A DNA stretch of 64,000 nt from assembly GCF_006440775.1 (NCBI RefSeq), contig NZ_VFTZ01000017.1:1-64000 (forward strand), given 5' to 3'. The stretch is from Mesorhizobium sp. B2-7-2 (GTDB taxonomy: Bacteria; Pseudomonadota; Alphaproteobacteria; Rhizobiales; Rhizobiaceae). The position numbers and the translations under genes are program-made. Under the pieces are notes generated by a model. The model searched no databases. It was not told the DNA's origin and saw only the letters and a list, made by a program, of their open reading frames with translations. Positions 30,967 through 39,630 of this stretch are shown here, in pieces. Numbering within the stretch: the stretch's first letter is position 1; every line of letters starts with the position of its first letter.

Positions 30967-31860
30967 ATGTTCGTCGATTTTGAAACATTGGAAATAGACA
31001 CCGGCGAGGCGCGTATCTTCGCCCGCCATGGCGGCAGCGGGCCCGGCCTGCTCCTGCTGCACGGCTTTCCCGAAACGCATGCGATGTGGCGCGACGTGGC
31101 GCCCAGCCTGGCGCGGGATTTCAGCGTCGTCTGTGCCGATCTGCGCGGTTATGGGCAAAGCTCCTGCCCGCCATCGGCCGCCGACCATGCGCCCTACGGC
31201 AAGCGCGCCATGGCCGCCGACATGGCGGCGCTCATGGAGGACCTCGGCTTCCGACGTTTCCTGGTCGCCGGCCATGATCGCGGCGGGCGCGTCGCCTACC
31301 GGCTGGCGCTCGATTATCCGGACCATGTCGAGAAGCTCGCCGTGCTCGACATCGTCCCGACCGCCGAGGTCTGGGACCGGGCCGATGCCAGGCTGGCGCT
31401 AGGCTTTTGGCCGTGGTCGCTGCTGGCGCAGCCCGAGCCGCTGCCGGAGACGATATTGGCGGCGACGGCCGAAGCAATCGTCGACAATGCGCTTTCCGGC
31501 TGGGGATCCGCAGCCGACGCGTTCCCGCCCGGCGTGCGGCAGGCTTATGTCGATGCGTTGCGCGATCCGGCGCATATCCACGCCATCTGCGAAGAGTATC
31601 GCGCGGCGGCTTCGCTCGACCGGCTGCACGACCATGCGGACCGCGAGGCCGGCCGGCGTATATCCTGCCCCGTGCTGGCGCTGTGGAGCGAGCATGGCGC
31701 GCTGGCCGAATGGTATCGGGACGAAGACGGACCGCTGGGCATATGGCGGAACTGGGCCGACGATGCCAGCGGCGGGGCGATGACCGGCGGCCACTTCTTT
31801 CCGGAGGAATCGCCGATCGAAACGGCGGCCACGCTCGACGCCTTCTTTTCCGGAAGATAG
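30967..31860 (+). CDS. Alpha/beta hydrolase, haloacetate-dehalogenase-like
   Basis: LLLHGFPETHAMW and CADLRGYGQSS are followed by the nucleophile motif GHDRGGR with Asp104-Arg105, and the catalytic His at 276 (TGGHFFPEE). This matches fluoroacetate dehalogenases, which use Asp and Arg to displace halide. Of the halide-cradle His-Trp-Tyr, Trp150 and a Tyr near 211 are present but position 149 is Pro instead of His, so defluorination may be weak and the substrate may be another haloacid or an ester/epoxide. 297 residues; start after CCGGAGGCAAGC. Confidence 0.85.
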   Translation: MFVDFETLEIDTGEARIFARHGGSGPGLLLLHGFPETHAMWRDVAPSLARDFSVVCADLRGYGQSSCPPSAADHAPYGKRAMAADMAALMEDLGFRRFLVAGHDRGGRVAYRLALDYPDHVEKLAVLDIVPTAEVWDRADARLALGFWPWSLLAQPEPLPETILAATAEAIVDNALSGWGSAADAFPPGVRQAYVDALRDPAHIHAICEEYRAAASLDRLHDHADREAGRRISCPVLALWSEHGALAEWYRDEDGPLGIWRNWADDASGGAMTGGHFFPEESPIETAATLDAFFSGR

Positions 31861-31910
31861 AGACTCTCCGGCAGATGGCGCCGGCCGGCCAAGCGGCCGG
31901 TCGGCCTGGC

Positions 31911-32228
31911 TCACATCAGCATCAGCCAGAGCAACGGCAGGGCCGCCAGGCCGATCGCCATTGCGATGAGCGCGGCATGGCCGAGACGCTCGGCGCGCCT
32001 GGCAATGTCGGCGACCTCGTTCTCGTCGTTGATGATGTCGAGGAACGAAAGATCGGCAAGGGTGGTACGCTGGTTGTCGTTGGCAGGCAGGCTTTCGGCA
32101 TCCTGCCGAGCGGGCTTTGCAGAGATATAGGTCAAAACGTCGTCTCGCTCCGAAGTCGGCTGCGCGGCCTTCTGTTTATGGATAACGGTGCCCGCCGGAA
32201 TTGCGCGGGGCTGACCGGCGGGCACCAT
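31911..32228 (-). CDS. Hypothetical protein with C-terminal membrane helix (105 aa)
   Basis: A disordered head is followed by ADLSFLDIINDENEVADIAR and a single terminal helix (HAALIAMAIGLAALPLLWLMLM). No family is recognised. It is convergent with the hydrolase at 30967. Confidence 0.5.
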   Translation of the reverse strand: MVPAGQPRAIPAGTVIHKQKAAQPTSERDDVLTYISAKPARQDAESLPANDNQRTTLADLSFLDIINDENEVADIARRAERLGHAALIAMAIGLAALPLLWLMLM

Positions 32229-32360
32229 GATAGCCGGCGATGGAGGGGGCTTTCTCGTCGGCCGCTCACCAATTCGCAAAAAGAGATTTGGTTGCACAGG
32301 CCAGCCCAATGCGCTGGCCGGATCGGACTTCAGTCTGACGAGTCACAAAATGTTTCGATC

Positions 32361-32385
32361 GGAACATCGGTTGCGGGCGCCTGTT
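32361..32385 (+). promoter_or_regulatory. EcfG-like promoter, one mismatch
   Basis: GGAAC (32361-32365), 16 bases, TGTT (32382-32385), 74 bases before the KGG gene. Confidence 0.45.
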
Positions 32386-32459
32386 CCCCTTACTCAGGGA
32401 TGTTGGACGCATCCTTGAATTCACCCTCAAGAAAAATCCGAACCAACGGAGAATTCGAC

Positions 32460-32675
32460 ATGGCCAATCAAGGCGGAACCCACGAACAGCACGTCAAGGC
32501 CGGCCAGCAGAGTCACAAGAACCGCGAAGGCCAGCATCGCGGCAGCGGGCAGCAGCAGGCCGAGGACCGCGACATGGGCCAGCGGAGCGCCGGCCAGCAT
32601 CGAGGTGGCAGCGGCAACTTCGCCGAAGACCGCCGGCGCGCCTCCGAGGCTGGTCGCAAGGGCGGTCAGCACTGA
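32460..32675 (+). CDS. KGG-repeat (stress-induced) hydrophilic protein
   Basis: A 71-residue very hydrophilic protein: HEQHVKAGQQSHKN, FAEDRRRASEAGRKGGQH. The FAxDRxRAxEAGRKGGQ motif is the KGG (stress-induced acidophilic) repeat of E. coli YciG and plant LEA-like proteins, linked to desiccation and osmotic stress. The start follows CAACGGAGAATTCGAC. Confidence 0.85.
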   Translation: MANQGGTHEQHVKAGQQSHKNREGQHRGSGQQQAEDRDMGQRSAGQHRGGSGNFAEDRRRASEAGRKGGQH

Positions 32676-32757
32676 GTTTCAAAATGGCGTTCGCAAAACG
32701 CGGGCGCCATTTTGGTGTCCCGCGACTTCCAGATGTCCCGCGACTTCCAGCCGGGAT

Positions 32758-32782
32758 GGAACCTCTTTCCCGTCCTCCAGTT
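32758..32782 (+). promoter_or_regulatory. EcfG-like promoter, one mismatch
   Basis: GGAAC (32758-32762), 16 bases, AGTT (32779-32782), 61 bases before the gene at 32844. Two tandem copies of a CCCGCGACTTCCAG block lie just before it. Confidence 0.4.
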
Positions 32783-32843
32783 CCCTTAAGGGCCGGCCGC
32801 CTCAAGCGAAGCCGTCGCCGCAGGACGTTACATGGAGGCACCG

Positions 32844-33332
32844 ATGTCCTTGCGTACACTTCATCCCGAACGCGTCGATGAGACCCGGGTACAGGCGTAT
32901 TCGACCTTCGGTCCGTTGCTGATCCATTCGCTGGCGCAGAAACTGGCGCACTACCAAGGCATGCGCGAACTGGACAAGCTCGAACAATCGCTGGTGCGGC
33001 TGGTCGAGGAGACCGACGTCGCCGCGCCGCACGGCGAGGAGATGAAGGAATTCGCCGTCGAACTCGTCGTGTCGACGCTGCGCAATGTGCGCGAGCATCC
33101 CGACGCCAAGCAAGATTTGGAAGAGATCGACGGACGCCGCGCCGAAGGGCGTTCGGAGGACCCGGATACGCTGGAGGAGCAGTTGCAGTCCGGCCTTGAG
33201 GATTCCTTTCCGGCAAGCGATCCGCCGGCCGTGGTCTCGACCGCGATCACCGGCGGCTCGAAGGACATCGTCGGCACCGACGAGGTGCTGCGCCGCAAGA
33301 AGCAAGCACGGCGCAGGCAAACAGCGAACTGA
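32844..33332 (+). CDS. Conserved stress-locus protein with EDSFPASDPP tail motif
   Basis: 162 residues. A helical N-terminal part (LLIHSLAQKLAHYQGMREL, LEQSLVRLVEETD) leads to LEEQLQSGLEDSFPASDPPA, a short motif found at the ends of many alphaproteobacterial stress proteins. The ATG at 32844 has GGAGGCACCG before it and is preferred over 32832. It heads a run of four small genes. Confidence 0.65.
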   Translation: MSLRTLHPERVDETRVQAYSTFGPLLIHSLAQKLAHYQGMRELDKLEQSLVRLVEETDVAAPHGEEMKEFAVELVVSTLRNVREHPDAKQDLEEIDGRRAEGRSEDPDTLEEQLQSGLEDSFPASDPPAVVSTAITGGSKDIVGTDEVLRRKKQARRRQTAN

Positions 33333-33359
33333 TACGGCGGAAATCGAAGGAGGCCTGCG

Positions 33360-33578
33360 ATGACCCAGGCGAACGACAATATACCGAACCGGCCGGGCGC
33401 CGCCGATGCGCCGGCGACCGGCAATCTGCCGACCAAAGGCGGCGACGATCCCGATGTGCGCTTCCTGGCGGAGCACACCGATCTTTCGCCGAAGCAGGCG
33501 CGGGAGTTGATCCGCGAGCACGGGCACGACCGCGACAAGCTGCTCGAGATCGCACGGACCATGAAGGCGGAGGGCTGA
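33360..33578 (+). CDS. Small DUF3606-like protein (72 aa)
   Basis: A disordered head is followed by VRFLAEHTDLSPKQARELI and REHGHDRDKLLEIARTMK, a two-helix core like those at 21303 and 27313. The binding site AAGGAGGCCTGCG is strong. Function unknown; probably co-transcribed with its neighbours. Confidence 0.65.
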   Translation: MTQANDNIPNRPGAADAPATGNLPTKGGDDPDVRFLAEHTDLSPKQARELIREHGHDRDKLLEIARTMKAEG

Positions 33579-33609
33579 CCCTCCCCACAGATCGAAAGCG
33601 AGGCAGACC

Positions 33610-33807
33610 ATGAGCAAGGAACCACATCCGGGACGGCCCGGAACAACCGAGCAGTGGCCGCGCTGGGAGGGTCCGAAGGGCAACCGCCCGCCGGGCTATC
33701 TGAAGCCTAAGGACGATCCCGACACGAACCGCGACGCGGCCGGCGAGAACAACGAGGATCCGGAACGGTCCGATCTCGGCGACGTCGCCAAGAAGAAAGG
33801 TTCCTGA
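33610..33807 (+). CDS. Small hydrophilic protein (65 aa)
   Basis: Disordered, Pro/Gly/Asp-rich protein: PGRPGTTEQWPRWEGPKGN, GYLKPKDDPDTNRDA. No family. AGCGAGGCAGACC precedes the ATG. Its composition is hydrophilin-like, fitting a desiccation or osmotic stress context. Confidence 0.55.
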   Translation: MSKEPHPGRPGTTEQWPRWEGPKGNRPPGYLKPKDDPDTNRDAAGENNEDPERSDLGDVAKKKGS

Positions 33808-33842
33808 GGGCGATTTCACTCAGCGCAACAAGGAGCAAGCAA

Positions 33843-34163
33843 ATGCCACGTGGCGATAAATCGAAATACACCGACAAGCAGGAACGCAAGGCCGACCATA
33901 TCGCCGAAGGCTACGAGAAGCGCGGCGTGTCCGAAAAGGAAGCCGAGCGGCGCGCCTGGGCGACCGTCAACAAGGACGACGCCGGGGGCAAGAAGGAAGG
34001 CGGCTCCGGCCGCGGCAAGCACACCGGCAATCCGGCCGCGCACAAGGGCGGCAGGACGGGTGGCAAGGCGTCGGGCGAGCGATCCGCGGCCGCGCGCTCC
34101 GCTTCCGCGAAGAAGGCAGCGGCCACGCGCAAGCGCAACGCTGAGCACCACGCCCATCATTGA
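33843..34163 (+). CDS. Basic hydrophilic protein (often labelled plasmid stabilization protein)
   Basis: A 106-residue protein opening MPRGDKSKYTDKQERKADHI and EGYEKRGVSEKEAERRAW, then a Gly/Lys/Ala tail ending ATRKRNAEHHAHH. The N-terminal module is widespread in proteobacteria under the name plasmid stabilization protein, for which there is no direct evidence; a DNA-binding role fits the charge. Last of the small stress genes. Confidence 0.75.
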   Translation: MPRGDKSKYTDKQERKADHIAEGYEKRGVSEKEAERRAWATVNKDDAGGKKEGGSGRGKHTGNPAAHKGGRTGGKASGERSAAARSASAKKAAATRKRNAEHHAHH

Positions 34164-34171
34164 GGAACTTC

Positions 34172-34400
34172 CCCTTCTCCCCTTGTGGGAGAAGGTGGAT
34201 CGGCGCGCAGCGCCGAGACGGATGAGGGGTGTTCCAGCGGAGCGAGACGCCGGCTTTCCCTGGAACACCCCTCATCCGGCCGTTTCGCGGCCACCGCCCG
34301 GCCCTTCGCAGGCTCAGGGCGTTCGAAGCTCGAAAAGCCAAGCAATTGGCTTTCCATCCGCTCACGCGGACCGCTTCTCACCCCACAAGGGGAGAAGGAG
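34172..34400. repeat. Rhizobial intergenic repeat, long form
   Basis: Ends CCCTTCTCCCC and GGGGAGAAGG, with the same internal blocks as 8898-9157, including CGTTCGAAGCTCGAAAAGCC. It starts eight bases after one stop codon and ends eight bases before another. Confidence 0.88.
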
Positions 34401-34408
34401 AATGCCCC

Positions 34409-34867
34409 CTACAGCGGCATCTCCGAGGTCTGCTTGATCGTCTGGCTTGGCACATCCGTCTTGACGTTCTGCACGCCCTTGATGCGGCTCAGATGCTCCG
34501 ACTGGAAGCGGCGGTAGTCGTCGATGCCGGCCGCCACGATCCGCACCATCGCGTCGCAGTCGCCCAGCATCAGATAGCACTCCATCACTTCGGGGAATTT
34601 CGCCACCTCGGCGGCGAAATGCTCGATCGTGTCCTCGTCCTGCTGCTTCAGCCAGATGCGGGTGAAGAAGGTCTGGCCGCGGCCGATCTTGGCCGGGTTG
34701 AGAACCGCGACGTAGCGGTCGATGACGCCGGCCTCCTCCAGCAACTTGACGCGCCGCAGGCAAGGCGACGGCGAGAGGCCGACTTCCTTGGCCAGATCGT
34801 TATTGGCCATGCGCCCGTCGCGCTGCAAGGCGCGCAGGATGCGCCTGTCGATCTCATCCAGCTTCAT
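34409..34867 (-). CDS. Lrp/AsnC regulator, likely of azlCD
   Basis: DNA-binding half: LDEIDRRILRALQRDGRMAN, VGLSPSPCLRRVKLLEEAG; ligand half: ECYLMLGDCDAMVRIVA. 152 residues. It is divergent from azlCD, so it probably senses a branched-chain or related amino acid and controls its export. The start at 34867 (MKLDEI) is used; an ATG five codons earlier also exists. Confidence 0.88.
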   Translation of the reverse strand: MKLDEIDRRILRALQRDGRMANNDLAKEVGLSPSPCLRRVKLLEEAGVIDRYVAVLNPAKIGRGQTFFTRIWLKQQDEDTIEHFAAEVAKFPEVMECYLMLGDCDAMVRIVAAGIDDYRRFQSEHLSRIKGVQNVKTDVPSQTIKQTSEMPL

Positions 34868-34907
34868 AGTGCCAGAGTCCAATCTTTTGCTCTAATTCGC
34901 CATTCAA

Positions 34908-34922
34908 TGCTAAATTTTGGCA
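34908..34922. promoter_or_regulatory. Candidate Lrp operator upstream of azlC
   Basis: TGCTAAATTTTGGCA is an imperfect 15-bp palindrome with an A/T core, typical of Lrp-family sites. It lies 41 bases before the lrp start and 117 before azlC. Confidence 0.4.
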
Positions 34923-35038
34923 GAAACGGGGCATCTTCGCAACCCGATTGCGAGGCAATTCGGCTATAGTGCCCCACCGATAGCAACCCACAACCGAGCG
35001 GGAGAACGGCGGCCGCGAGGCCAGCCGAAAGCAAAGCC

Positions 35039-35782
35039 ATGAGCGTTTCCGAGATCGCCCTCGCCGAGGGTCAAAGCACCGATGGACGCGGCGGCGAGTT
35101 CCGGCGCGGGCTCGCCGCTTCGACGCCGGTGCTGCTCGGCATCATCCCTTACGCGCTGGTGCTCGGCGCGCAGGCCGCGCAGAAGGGCCTGAGCGTGGCC
35201 GAGGTGCCGCTGATGACCGGCCTCAATTTCGCCGGTGGCTCCGAGTTCGCCGCGATCCAGCTCTGGACTTCGCCGCCGCATATCCTGTTGATCGCCGCCA
35301 TCACCTTTCTGGTCAACAGCCGGCATTTCCTGATGGGCGCCGCACTTGCGCCGTTCATCAACCATCTGCCGAAGCGGCAGGTTTTTCCGGCGCTGTTCCT
35401 GATGTGCGACGAGAGCTGGGCCGTAGGCCTTGCGGATGCGCGGCGGCGCGCCGACGCCGGCATGCGGCCGGCCTTCAGCCCGGCCTTTTATTTGGGCGCC
35501 GCCCTGCCCTTCTACCTCGCCTGGGTGGCGTTCACGACCTGCGGCGCGGCACTCGGTCCGGTGCTCGGCGACGTCGAGACATACGGTTTTGCCTTGGCTT
35601 TCCCGGCTGTGTTCCTGGTGTTGCTTCGGGGCATGTGGACGGGCTTTGCCGCGGCGCGGCCCTGGCTGGTCAGCCTGGTGGTGGCGGCGCTCACCTCTCT
35701 CGTCATGCCCGGCGCCTGGTATGTGGCGGCCGGTGCGCTGTCCGGCCTGGTGGCCGCGTGGTTCCCGGCAGGTGAGAGATGA
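35039..35782 (+). CDS. azlC: AzlC-type branched-chain amino acid exporter, large subunit
   Basis: A 247-residue membrane protein with the AzlC signature: FRRGLAASTPVLLGIIPYAL, FAGGSEFAAIQLW and FLVNSRHFLMGAAL. AzlC works with AzlD to export branched-chain amino acids or analogues. The two genes overlap by four bases. Divergent from an Lrp regulator. Confidence 0.92.
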   Translation: MSVSEIALAEGQSTDGRGGEFRRGLAASTPVLLGIIPYALVLGAQAAQKGLSVAEVPLMTGLNFAGGSEFAAIQLWTSPPHILLIAAITFLVNSRHFLMGAALAPFINHLPKRQVFPALFLMCDESWAVGLADARRRADAGMRPAFSPAFYLGAALPFYLAWVAFTTCGAALGPVLGDVETYGFALAFPAVFLVLLRGMWTGFAAARPWLVSLVVAALTSLVMPGAWYVAAGALSGLVAAWFPAGER

Positions 35783-36081
35783 TCGATCCGATGACCGTGC
35801 TCGCCATCCTGGCGATGGCCGGCGTGACGTATCTCACCCGCATCGGCGGCTATGTGGTGCTGAGGAACCGCGCGCTCGGCCCACGCGCCACGGCGGTGAT
35901 GGAAGCCGCGCCCGGCTGCGTGCTGATCTCGGTGATCGCGCCGGATTTCGTCTCGAAGAATCCGGCCGATCTGGCGGCGCTTGTAATCACGGTGATTGCC
36001 GCGACACGGCTGTCGATGCTGCCGACAGTGGTGATCGGGGTGGCTTCGGCGGGCGTGCTGAGGTGGCTGATGGGTGGCTGA
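35779..36081 (+). CDS. azlD: AzlD-type branched-chain amino acid exporter, small subunit
   Basis: 100 residues, three or four helices, with ILAMAGVTYLTRIGGYV near the start and the RLSMLPTVVIGV region. It shares ATGA with azlC and is translationally coupled. In B. subtilis azlCD gives resistance to 4-azaleucine. Confidence 0.9.
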   Translation: MIDPMTVLAILAMAGVTYLTRIGGYVVLRNRALGPRATAVMEAAPGCVLISVIAPDFVSKNPADLAALVITVIAATRLSMLPTVVIGVASAGVLRWLMGG

Positions 36082-36103
36082 TCTCCCCCGAGGAGGAGAT
36101 AGC

Positions 36104-38200
36104 TTAGCCGGCCCGCATCCCCCACGCGCCGCCCGTCGCCCTTGCCACGATCGCTTCCAGCGGCTCGGGCCGGTGCAGGAAATAGCCCTGGCCATAGGCA
36201 ACGCCCATGCCCATGAGGATTTCCAGCGCGTTCTTTTCCTCGATCTTCTCTGCCACCACGGCAGCGCCCATCGAGCGGGCGATGCCGGTGATCGCCGAAA
36301 CGATCTCGCGGTCGAACCGGCTTTCGGCGATGTGCTCGACGAAGGAGCCGTCGATCTTGATGGCATCGACGGGAAAGCGCCTGAGATATTCGAACGAGCT
36401 CATGCCGGCGCCGAAATCGTCGAGGCTGACGCGGCAGCGGCGTTGCCTGGCCTTGCGCACGAACTCGGCCGCGGCATCGAAATTGGTGACGGCGGCGGTT
36501 TCTGTGATCTCGAAGCCGATCGCCGATGCCGGCGCGCCGCTGTCGGCGATCGCCTCGTCGACGAACTCCCAGAGCTGCGGATCGGAAAGCGTCTGCGCCG
36601 ACAGGTTGAAGTCGAGCGAGATGGCGCCCGCGCGCATCGCCTCGCCGTGGCGCGTCAGCGCGGCGCGGATGATCCAGCGGTCGAGCCGGGCGGCAAGGCC
36701 GAAGCGTTCGGCGACCGGCATGAAACCGCAGGGCGGGATCATGTTGCCGCTGCGGCCCTCGAGCCTGGCCAGCACCTCGACGTGGCGGCTGTCCTCCCAT
36801 GACTGCCCGAGCCGGTGGATCTCCTGGCCGAACAGCTTCAGCCGGCCATCCTCCATCGCATCGACCAGGTCTGCGGCAAGCCGCGCGGCGTTGAGGCCGC
36901 CGGCGCCCGACGCCGTTTCCGGCGAGAACACCGCGAAGCGGCCACGGCCGCCGGCCTTGGCGGCGTAGCAGGCATCGTCGGCGCAGGCGAGCGCGTCGGC
37001 CACGCTCATGGTGGGGTCGCGCACGAAGGCGATGCCGATGCTGGCGGCAAGCCTGCGCGAGGTGGCGGCAGAGCCGGGATCGGCGTCGTGCACCGCGGCA
37101 AGCACCGCGCGGGCAAGGCGCTCGGCGCAGGCGTCATTGCAGTTCGGCACCAACAGCGCGAATTCGTCGCCGCCGAGGCGCGCCGCCTGCCCCGACGCGG
37201 GCAGGCTGGCGAGGATGCCCGCCGCGACGCTCTTCAGCGCGAGGTCTCCGGCGGCATGGCCGGCATAGTCGTTGAGCGCCTTGAAGTAGTCGAGGTCGAC
37301 ATAGAACACGGCAAGCGGCAGCCGCCCGGCCATGGCGATGTTCTCGGCAAGCAGCCGGTCGAAGGCCGAACGGTTGAGCAACCCGGTCAGCGCGTCGTGA
37401 CGCGCGGCGAATGCAAGCTCCTCGGCGCGCGTCTTCTCCTCGGTGATGTCGCGCACCGTGCCCAAAATCTGGCCGGCCGAGCCGACGCCGGCAATGAAAC
37501 GCACCAGCGACTCGAGATGGCGGACCTGGCCGTCACGCAGGACTATCCGGTATTGCGAGGCGACGACGCTGTTCGAGCCGGGGGCGATCAGATGCGCTCG
37601 CTCGGTAGCTTCCTTGTCGTCGGGATGAAGGTAGGTGTGCCAGAGGTCGGCCGTCACCTCATCGGTATCGGCAACCAGGCCGAAGATCTCGCGCGTGCGC
37701 GCGTCCCAATAGCTCTTCTTCGTACCGATATCGTGATGCCAGATGCCGGTGCCGCTGGCGGCAATCGCGAGGCGGAAGCGGATATTGACCTGCTCGAGCG
37801 CCGCCTCGGCCTCTTTCTGCCGGGTGATGTCGGTCTGCACGCCCATCATCCTGAGCGGCTTGCCGCTGGCGTCCTGCTCGACAATGCCGCCGCGGTCGAG
37901 CACCCAGACCCAGTGGCCGTCCTTGTGGCGCAAGCGCAGCTCCGTCTCGATGGAATCGACGAGGCCCGCAATATGCCGGTCGCCGCTTTCCTGCGCGCGC
38001 TGGCGATCGTCGGGATGGGTCAGCTTCAGCCAGAGATCGGGCGTGTTGGCGAGCTCGTTCGCCTCGTAGCCCAACATCTTCGACCAGGTCGGCGAATAGT
38101 AGCAATCGCCGGTCGACAAATTCCAGTCCCATAGACCGAGATGAGCGCGATCAAGCGCCAGCGCCCAGAACTTACCGTTGCGTTTATCGTCGTCCGCCAT
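36104..38200 (-). CDS. PAS-PAS-GGDEF-EAL protein for cyclic-di-GMP turnover
   Basis: 698 residues, soluble. Two PAS domains (about 10-130 and 135-260, each closing in a DIT motif), a GGDEF domain with RLGGDEFALL intact, and an EAL domain with EVL in place of EAL, NLSAQTL, ITETAAVTN, DDFGAGMSSFEYL and AEKIEEKN. The key acidic residues are present, so both synthesis and hydrolysis of c-di-GMP are possible. The Lys in AEKIE replaces the usual Gly. The start has a weak binding site. Confidence 0.88.
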   Translation of the reverse strand: MADDDKRNGKFWALALDRAHLGLWDWNLSTGDCYYSPTWSKMLGYEANELANTPDLWLKLTHPDDRQRAQESGDRHIAGLVDSIETELRLRHKDGHWVWVLDRGGIVEQDASGKPLRMMGVQTDITRQKEAEAALEQVNIRFRLAIAASGTGIWHHDIGTKKSYWDARTREIFGLVADTDEVTADLWHTYLHPDDKEATERAHLIAPGSNSVVASQYRIVLRDGQVRHLESLVRFIAGVGSAGQILGTVRDITEEKTRAEELAFAARHDALTGLLNRSAFDRLLAENIAMAGRLPLAVFYVDLDYFKALNDYAGHAAGDLALKSVAAGILASLPASGQAARLGGDEFALLVPNCNDACAERLARAVLAAVHDADPGSAATSRRLAASIGIAFVRDPTMSVADALACADDACYAAKAGGRGRFAVFSPETASGAGGLNAARLAADLVDAMEDGRLKLFGQEIHRLGQSWEDSRHVEVLARLEGRSGNMIPPCGFMPVAERFGLAARLDRWIIRAALTRHGEAMRAGAISLDFNLSAQTLSDPQLWEFVDEAIADSGAPASAIGFEITETAAVTNFDAAAEFVRKARQRRCRVSLDDFGAGMSSFEYLRRFPVDAIKIDGSFVEHIAESRFDREIVSAITGIARSMGAAVVAEKIEEKNALEILMGMGVAYGQGYFLHRPEPLEAIVARATGGAWGMRAG

Positions 38201-38278
38201 TCTTTGTTCTTGCCATCCCGTCCCGGCAATATTGCATGGAAGCAGAGAAAAAAGGGTTACCGGGAGTGGTTCAGTTAA

Positions 38279-38324
38279 CCTCCTCCCAGGAGGGGGGGAT
38301 GGCCGGCAGGCCAGAGGGGGCGTG
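38279..38324. repeat. Partial intergenic repeat, second type
   Basis: CCTCCTCCCAGGAGGGGGGGAT in part, then GGCCGGCAGGCCAGAGGGGG, matching one end of the element at 10925-11127. The rest of 38201-38448 holds no gene. Confidence 0.55.
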
Positions 38325-38448
38325 AAGGATCGCGACGTTGATTTTGTTGGGGTGGAGCTGGTCGCTAACCGGCTTGGCTGTGACTGCAAAAATTGAAACG
38401 CCGGCGGGACAGCACCCCCGTCTGCGCTCGACCGCCGCCGCCAATCGC

Positions 38449-39630
38449 CTAGCCCACCGCCAACCTTCGCCTCACCACCGCCGCATGGAACCGTGCGCCG
38501 TGCAGCAGGGCCATGTCGTCGAAATCATAGGACGGGTTGTGCAGCGGTGCCGTATCGCCATTGCCCATGAAGACGAAGCAGCCAGGCACATGGTCGAGGA
38601 AGCGGGCGAAATCCTCCGAGGCGGTCATGGGCTCAGCCGCGATGCGAACGGCATCGTCGGCCGCGACGCGAACAGCGTCGTCGGCCAGCACGGACCGGGC
38701 CGCCGCAAGCGCCTCGTCGACCAATGCCGCATCGTTGATCAACGGCACGAACTCGCGGGTGTAAGCGACTTCAGCCGCAACGTTATAGGCCTGGGCCGTG
38801 CCGTCGGCGATGCGGCGCATCTCCTTTTCGATCGCGGCGCTCACCTCGGGCCGGAAACTGCGGCAGTCGCCGAGGATGCGCGCCGTGCCGGGCAGCGCAT
38901 TGCGGGTGCCGTCGGCAATGAGCTCGGTCACCGAGACGACGCCGATATCGGCGGGGCTCAGGCGCCGCGAGACGATGGTCTGGAGGTTGACGACCAGCGC
39001 GCAGGCGGCGACCAGGGTCTCCTGGCCGGCATGCGGCCGCGCCGCGTGGCCGCCCAGGCCCTTGAGCACGATCTCGAAATTGTCCTCGGCCGACATGACC
39101 GAACCGCTCCGGGTCTCGAAATGACCGATGGGCAGACCGGGCATGTTGTGCAGCCCAAAGACCTCCTCGAAGGGGAAGCGCTCGAGCAGGCCGTCGCCCA
39201 GCATAGCCAGCGCGCCCCTGCCCCATTCCTCGGCCGGCTGGAAGATGAAGCGCACCGTGCCGTCGAAGCCGCCCTCACCGGCAAGCAATTTCGCCGCGCC
39301 GAGCAGCATCGAGGTATGGCCGTCATGGCCGCAGGCATGCATGGTGCCCGGCATTTGCGAGCGCCAGGCTTGCCTGCCCTGCTCCGCGATGTGCAGCGCA
39401 TCCATGTCGGCGCGCAACGCGATGGCACGGTTGCCGCTGCCTCGGGTCAGCGTGCCGACGACGCCGGTGCCGCCGACGCCTTCGGCGACCTCCAGGCCGA
39501 ACTCCCGCAATTTCGCGGCGATAAAAGCGGCGGTGCGCTGTTCCTCGAAGCCGAATTCGGGATGGGCGTGGAGATCGCGTCGCCACGCCGTCATCTCGCT
39601 GTGCAGTGCCTGCTGGTCGAGCTCAGCCAT
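38449..39630 (-). CDS. M20D-family amidohydrolase (hippurate hydrolase type)
   Basis: 393 residues. Metal ligands are visible in MHACGHDGHTSM, QPAEEWGRGAL and FGLHNMPGLPIG; the dimerisation domain has GLGGHAARPHAGQ. M20D enzymes cleave N-acyl amino acids. The gene follows a diaminopropionate ammonia-lyase by 96 bases on the same strand, so it may release 2,3-diaminopropionate from an N-acyl form. A 24-base tandem duplication (38639-38686) gives ADDAVRVA-ADDAVRIA near residue 330. Confidence 0.88.
   Translation of the reverse strand: MAELDQQALHSEMTAWRRDLHAHPEFGFEEQRTAAFIAAKLREFGLEVAEGVGGTGVVGTLTRGSGNRAIALRADMDALHIAEQGRQAWRSQMPGTMHACGHDGHTSMLLGAAKLLAGEGGFDGTVRFIFQPAEEWGRGALAMLGDGLLERFPFEEVFGLHNMPGLPIGHFETRSGSVMSAEDNFEIVLKGLGGHAARPHAGQETLVAACALVVNLQTIVSRRLSPADIGVVSVTELIADGTRNALPGTARILGDCRSFRPEVSAAIEKEMRRIADGTAQAYNVAAEVAYTREFVPLINDAALVDEALAAARSVLADDAVRVAADDAVRIAAEPMTASEDFARFLDHVPGCFVFMGNGDTAPLHNPSYDFDDMALLHGARFHAAVVRRRLAVG

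Noticed and set aside
36815..38134. A 439-codon plus-strand frame opposite the GGDEF-EAL gene
   Set aside because: Composition is that of an antisense frame in high-G+C DNA, and the minus-strand gene has all expected domain motifs.
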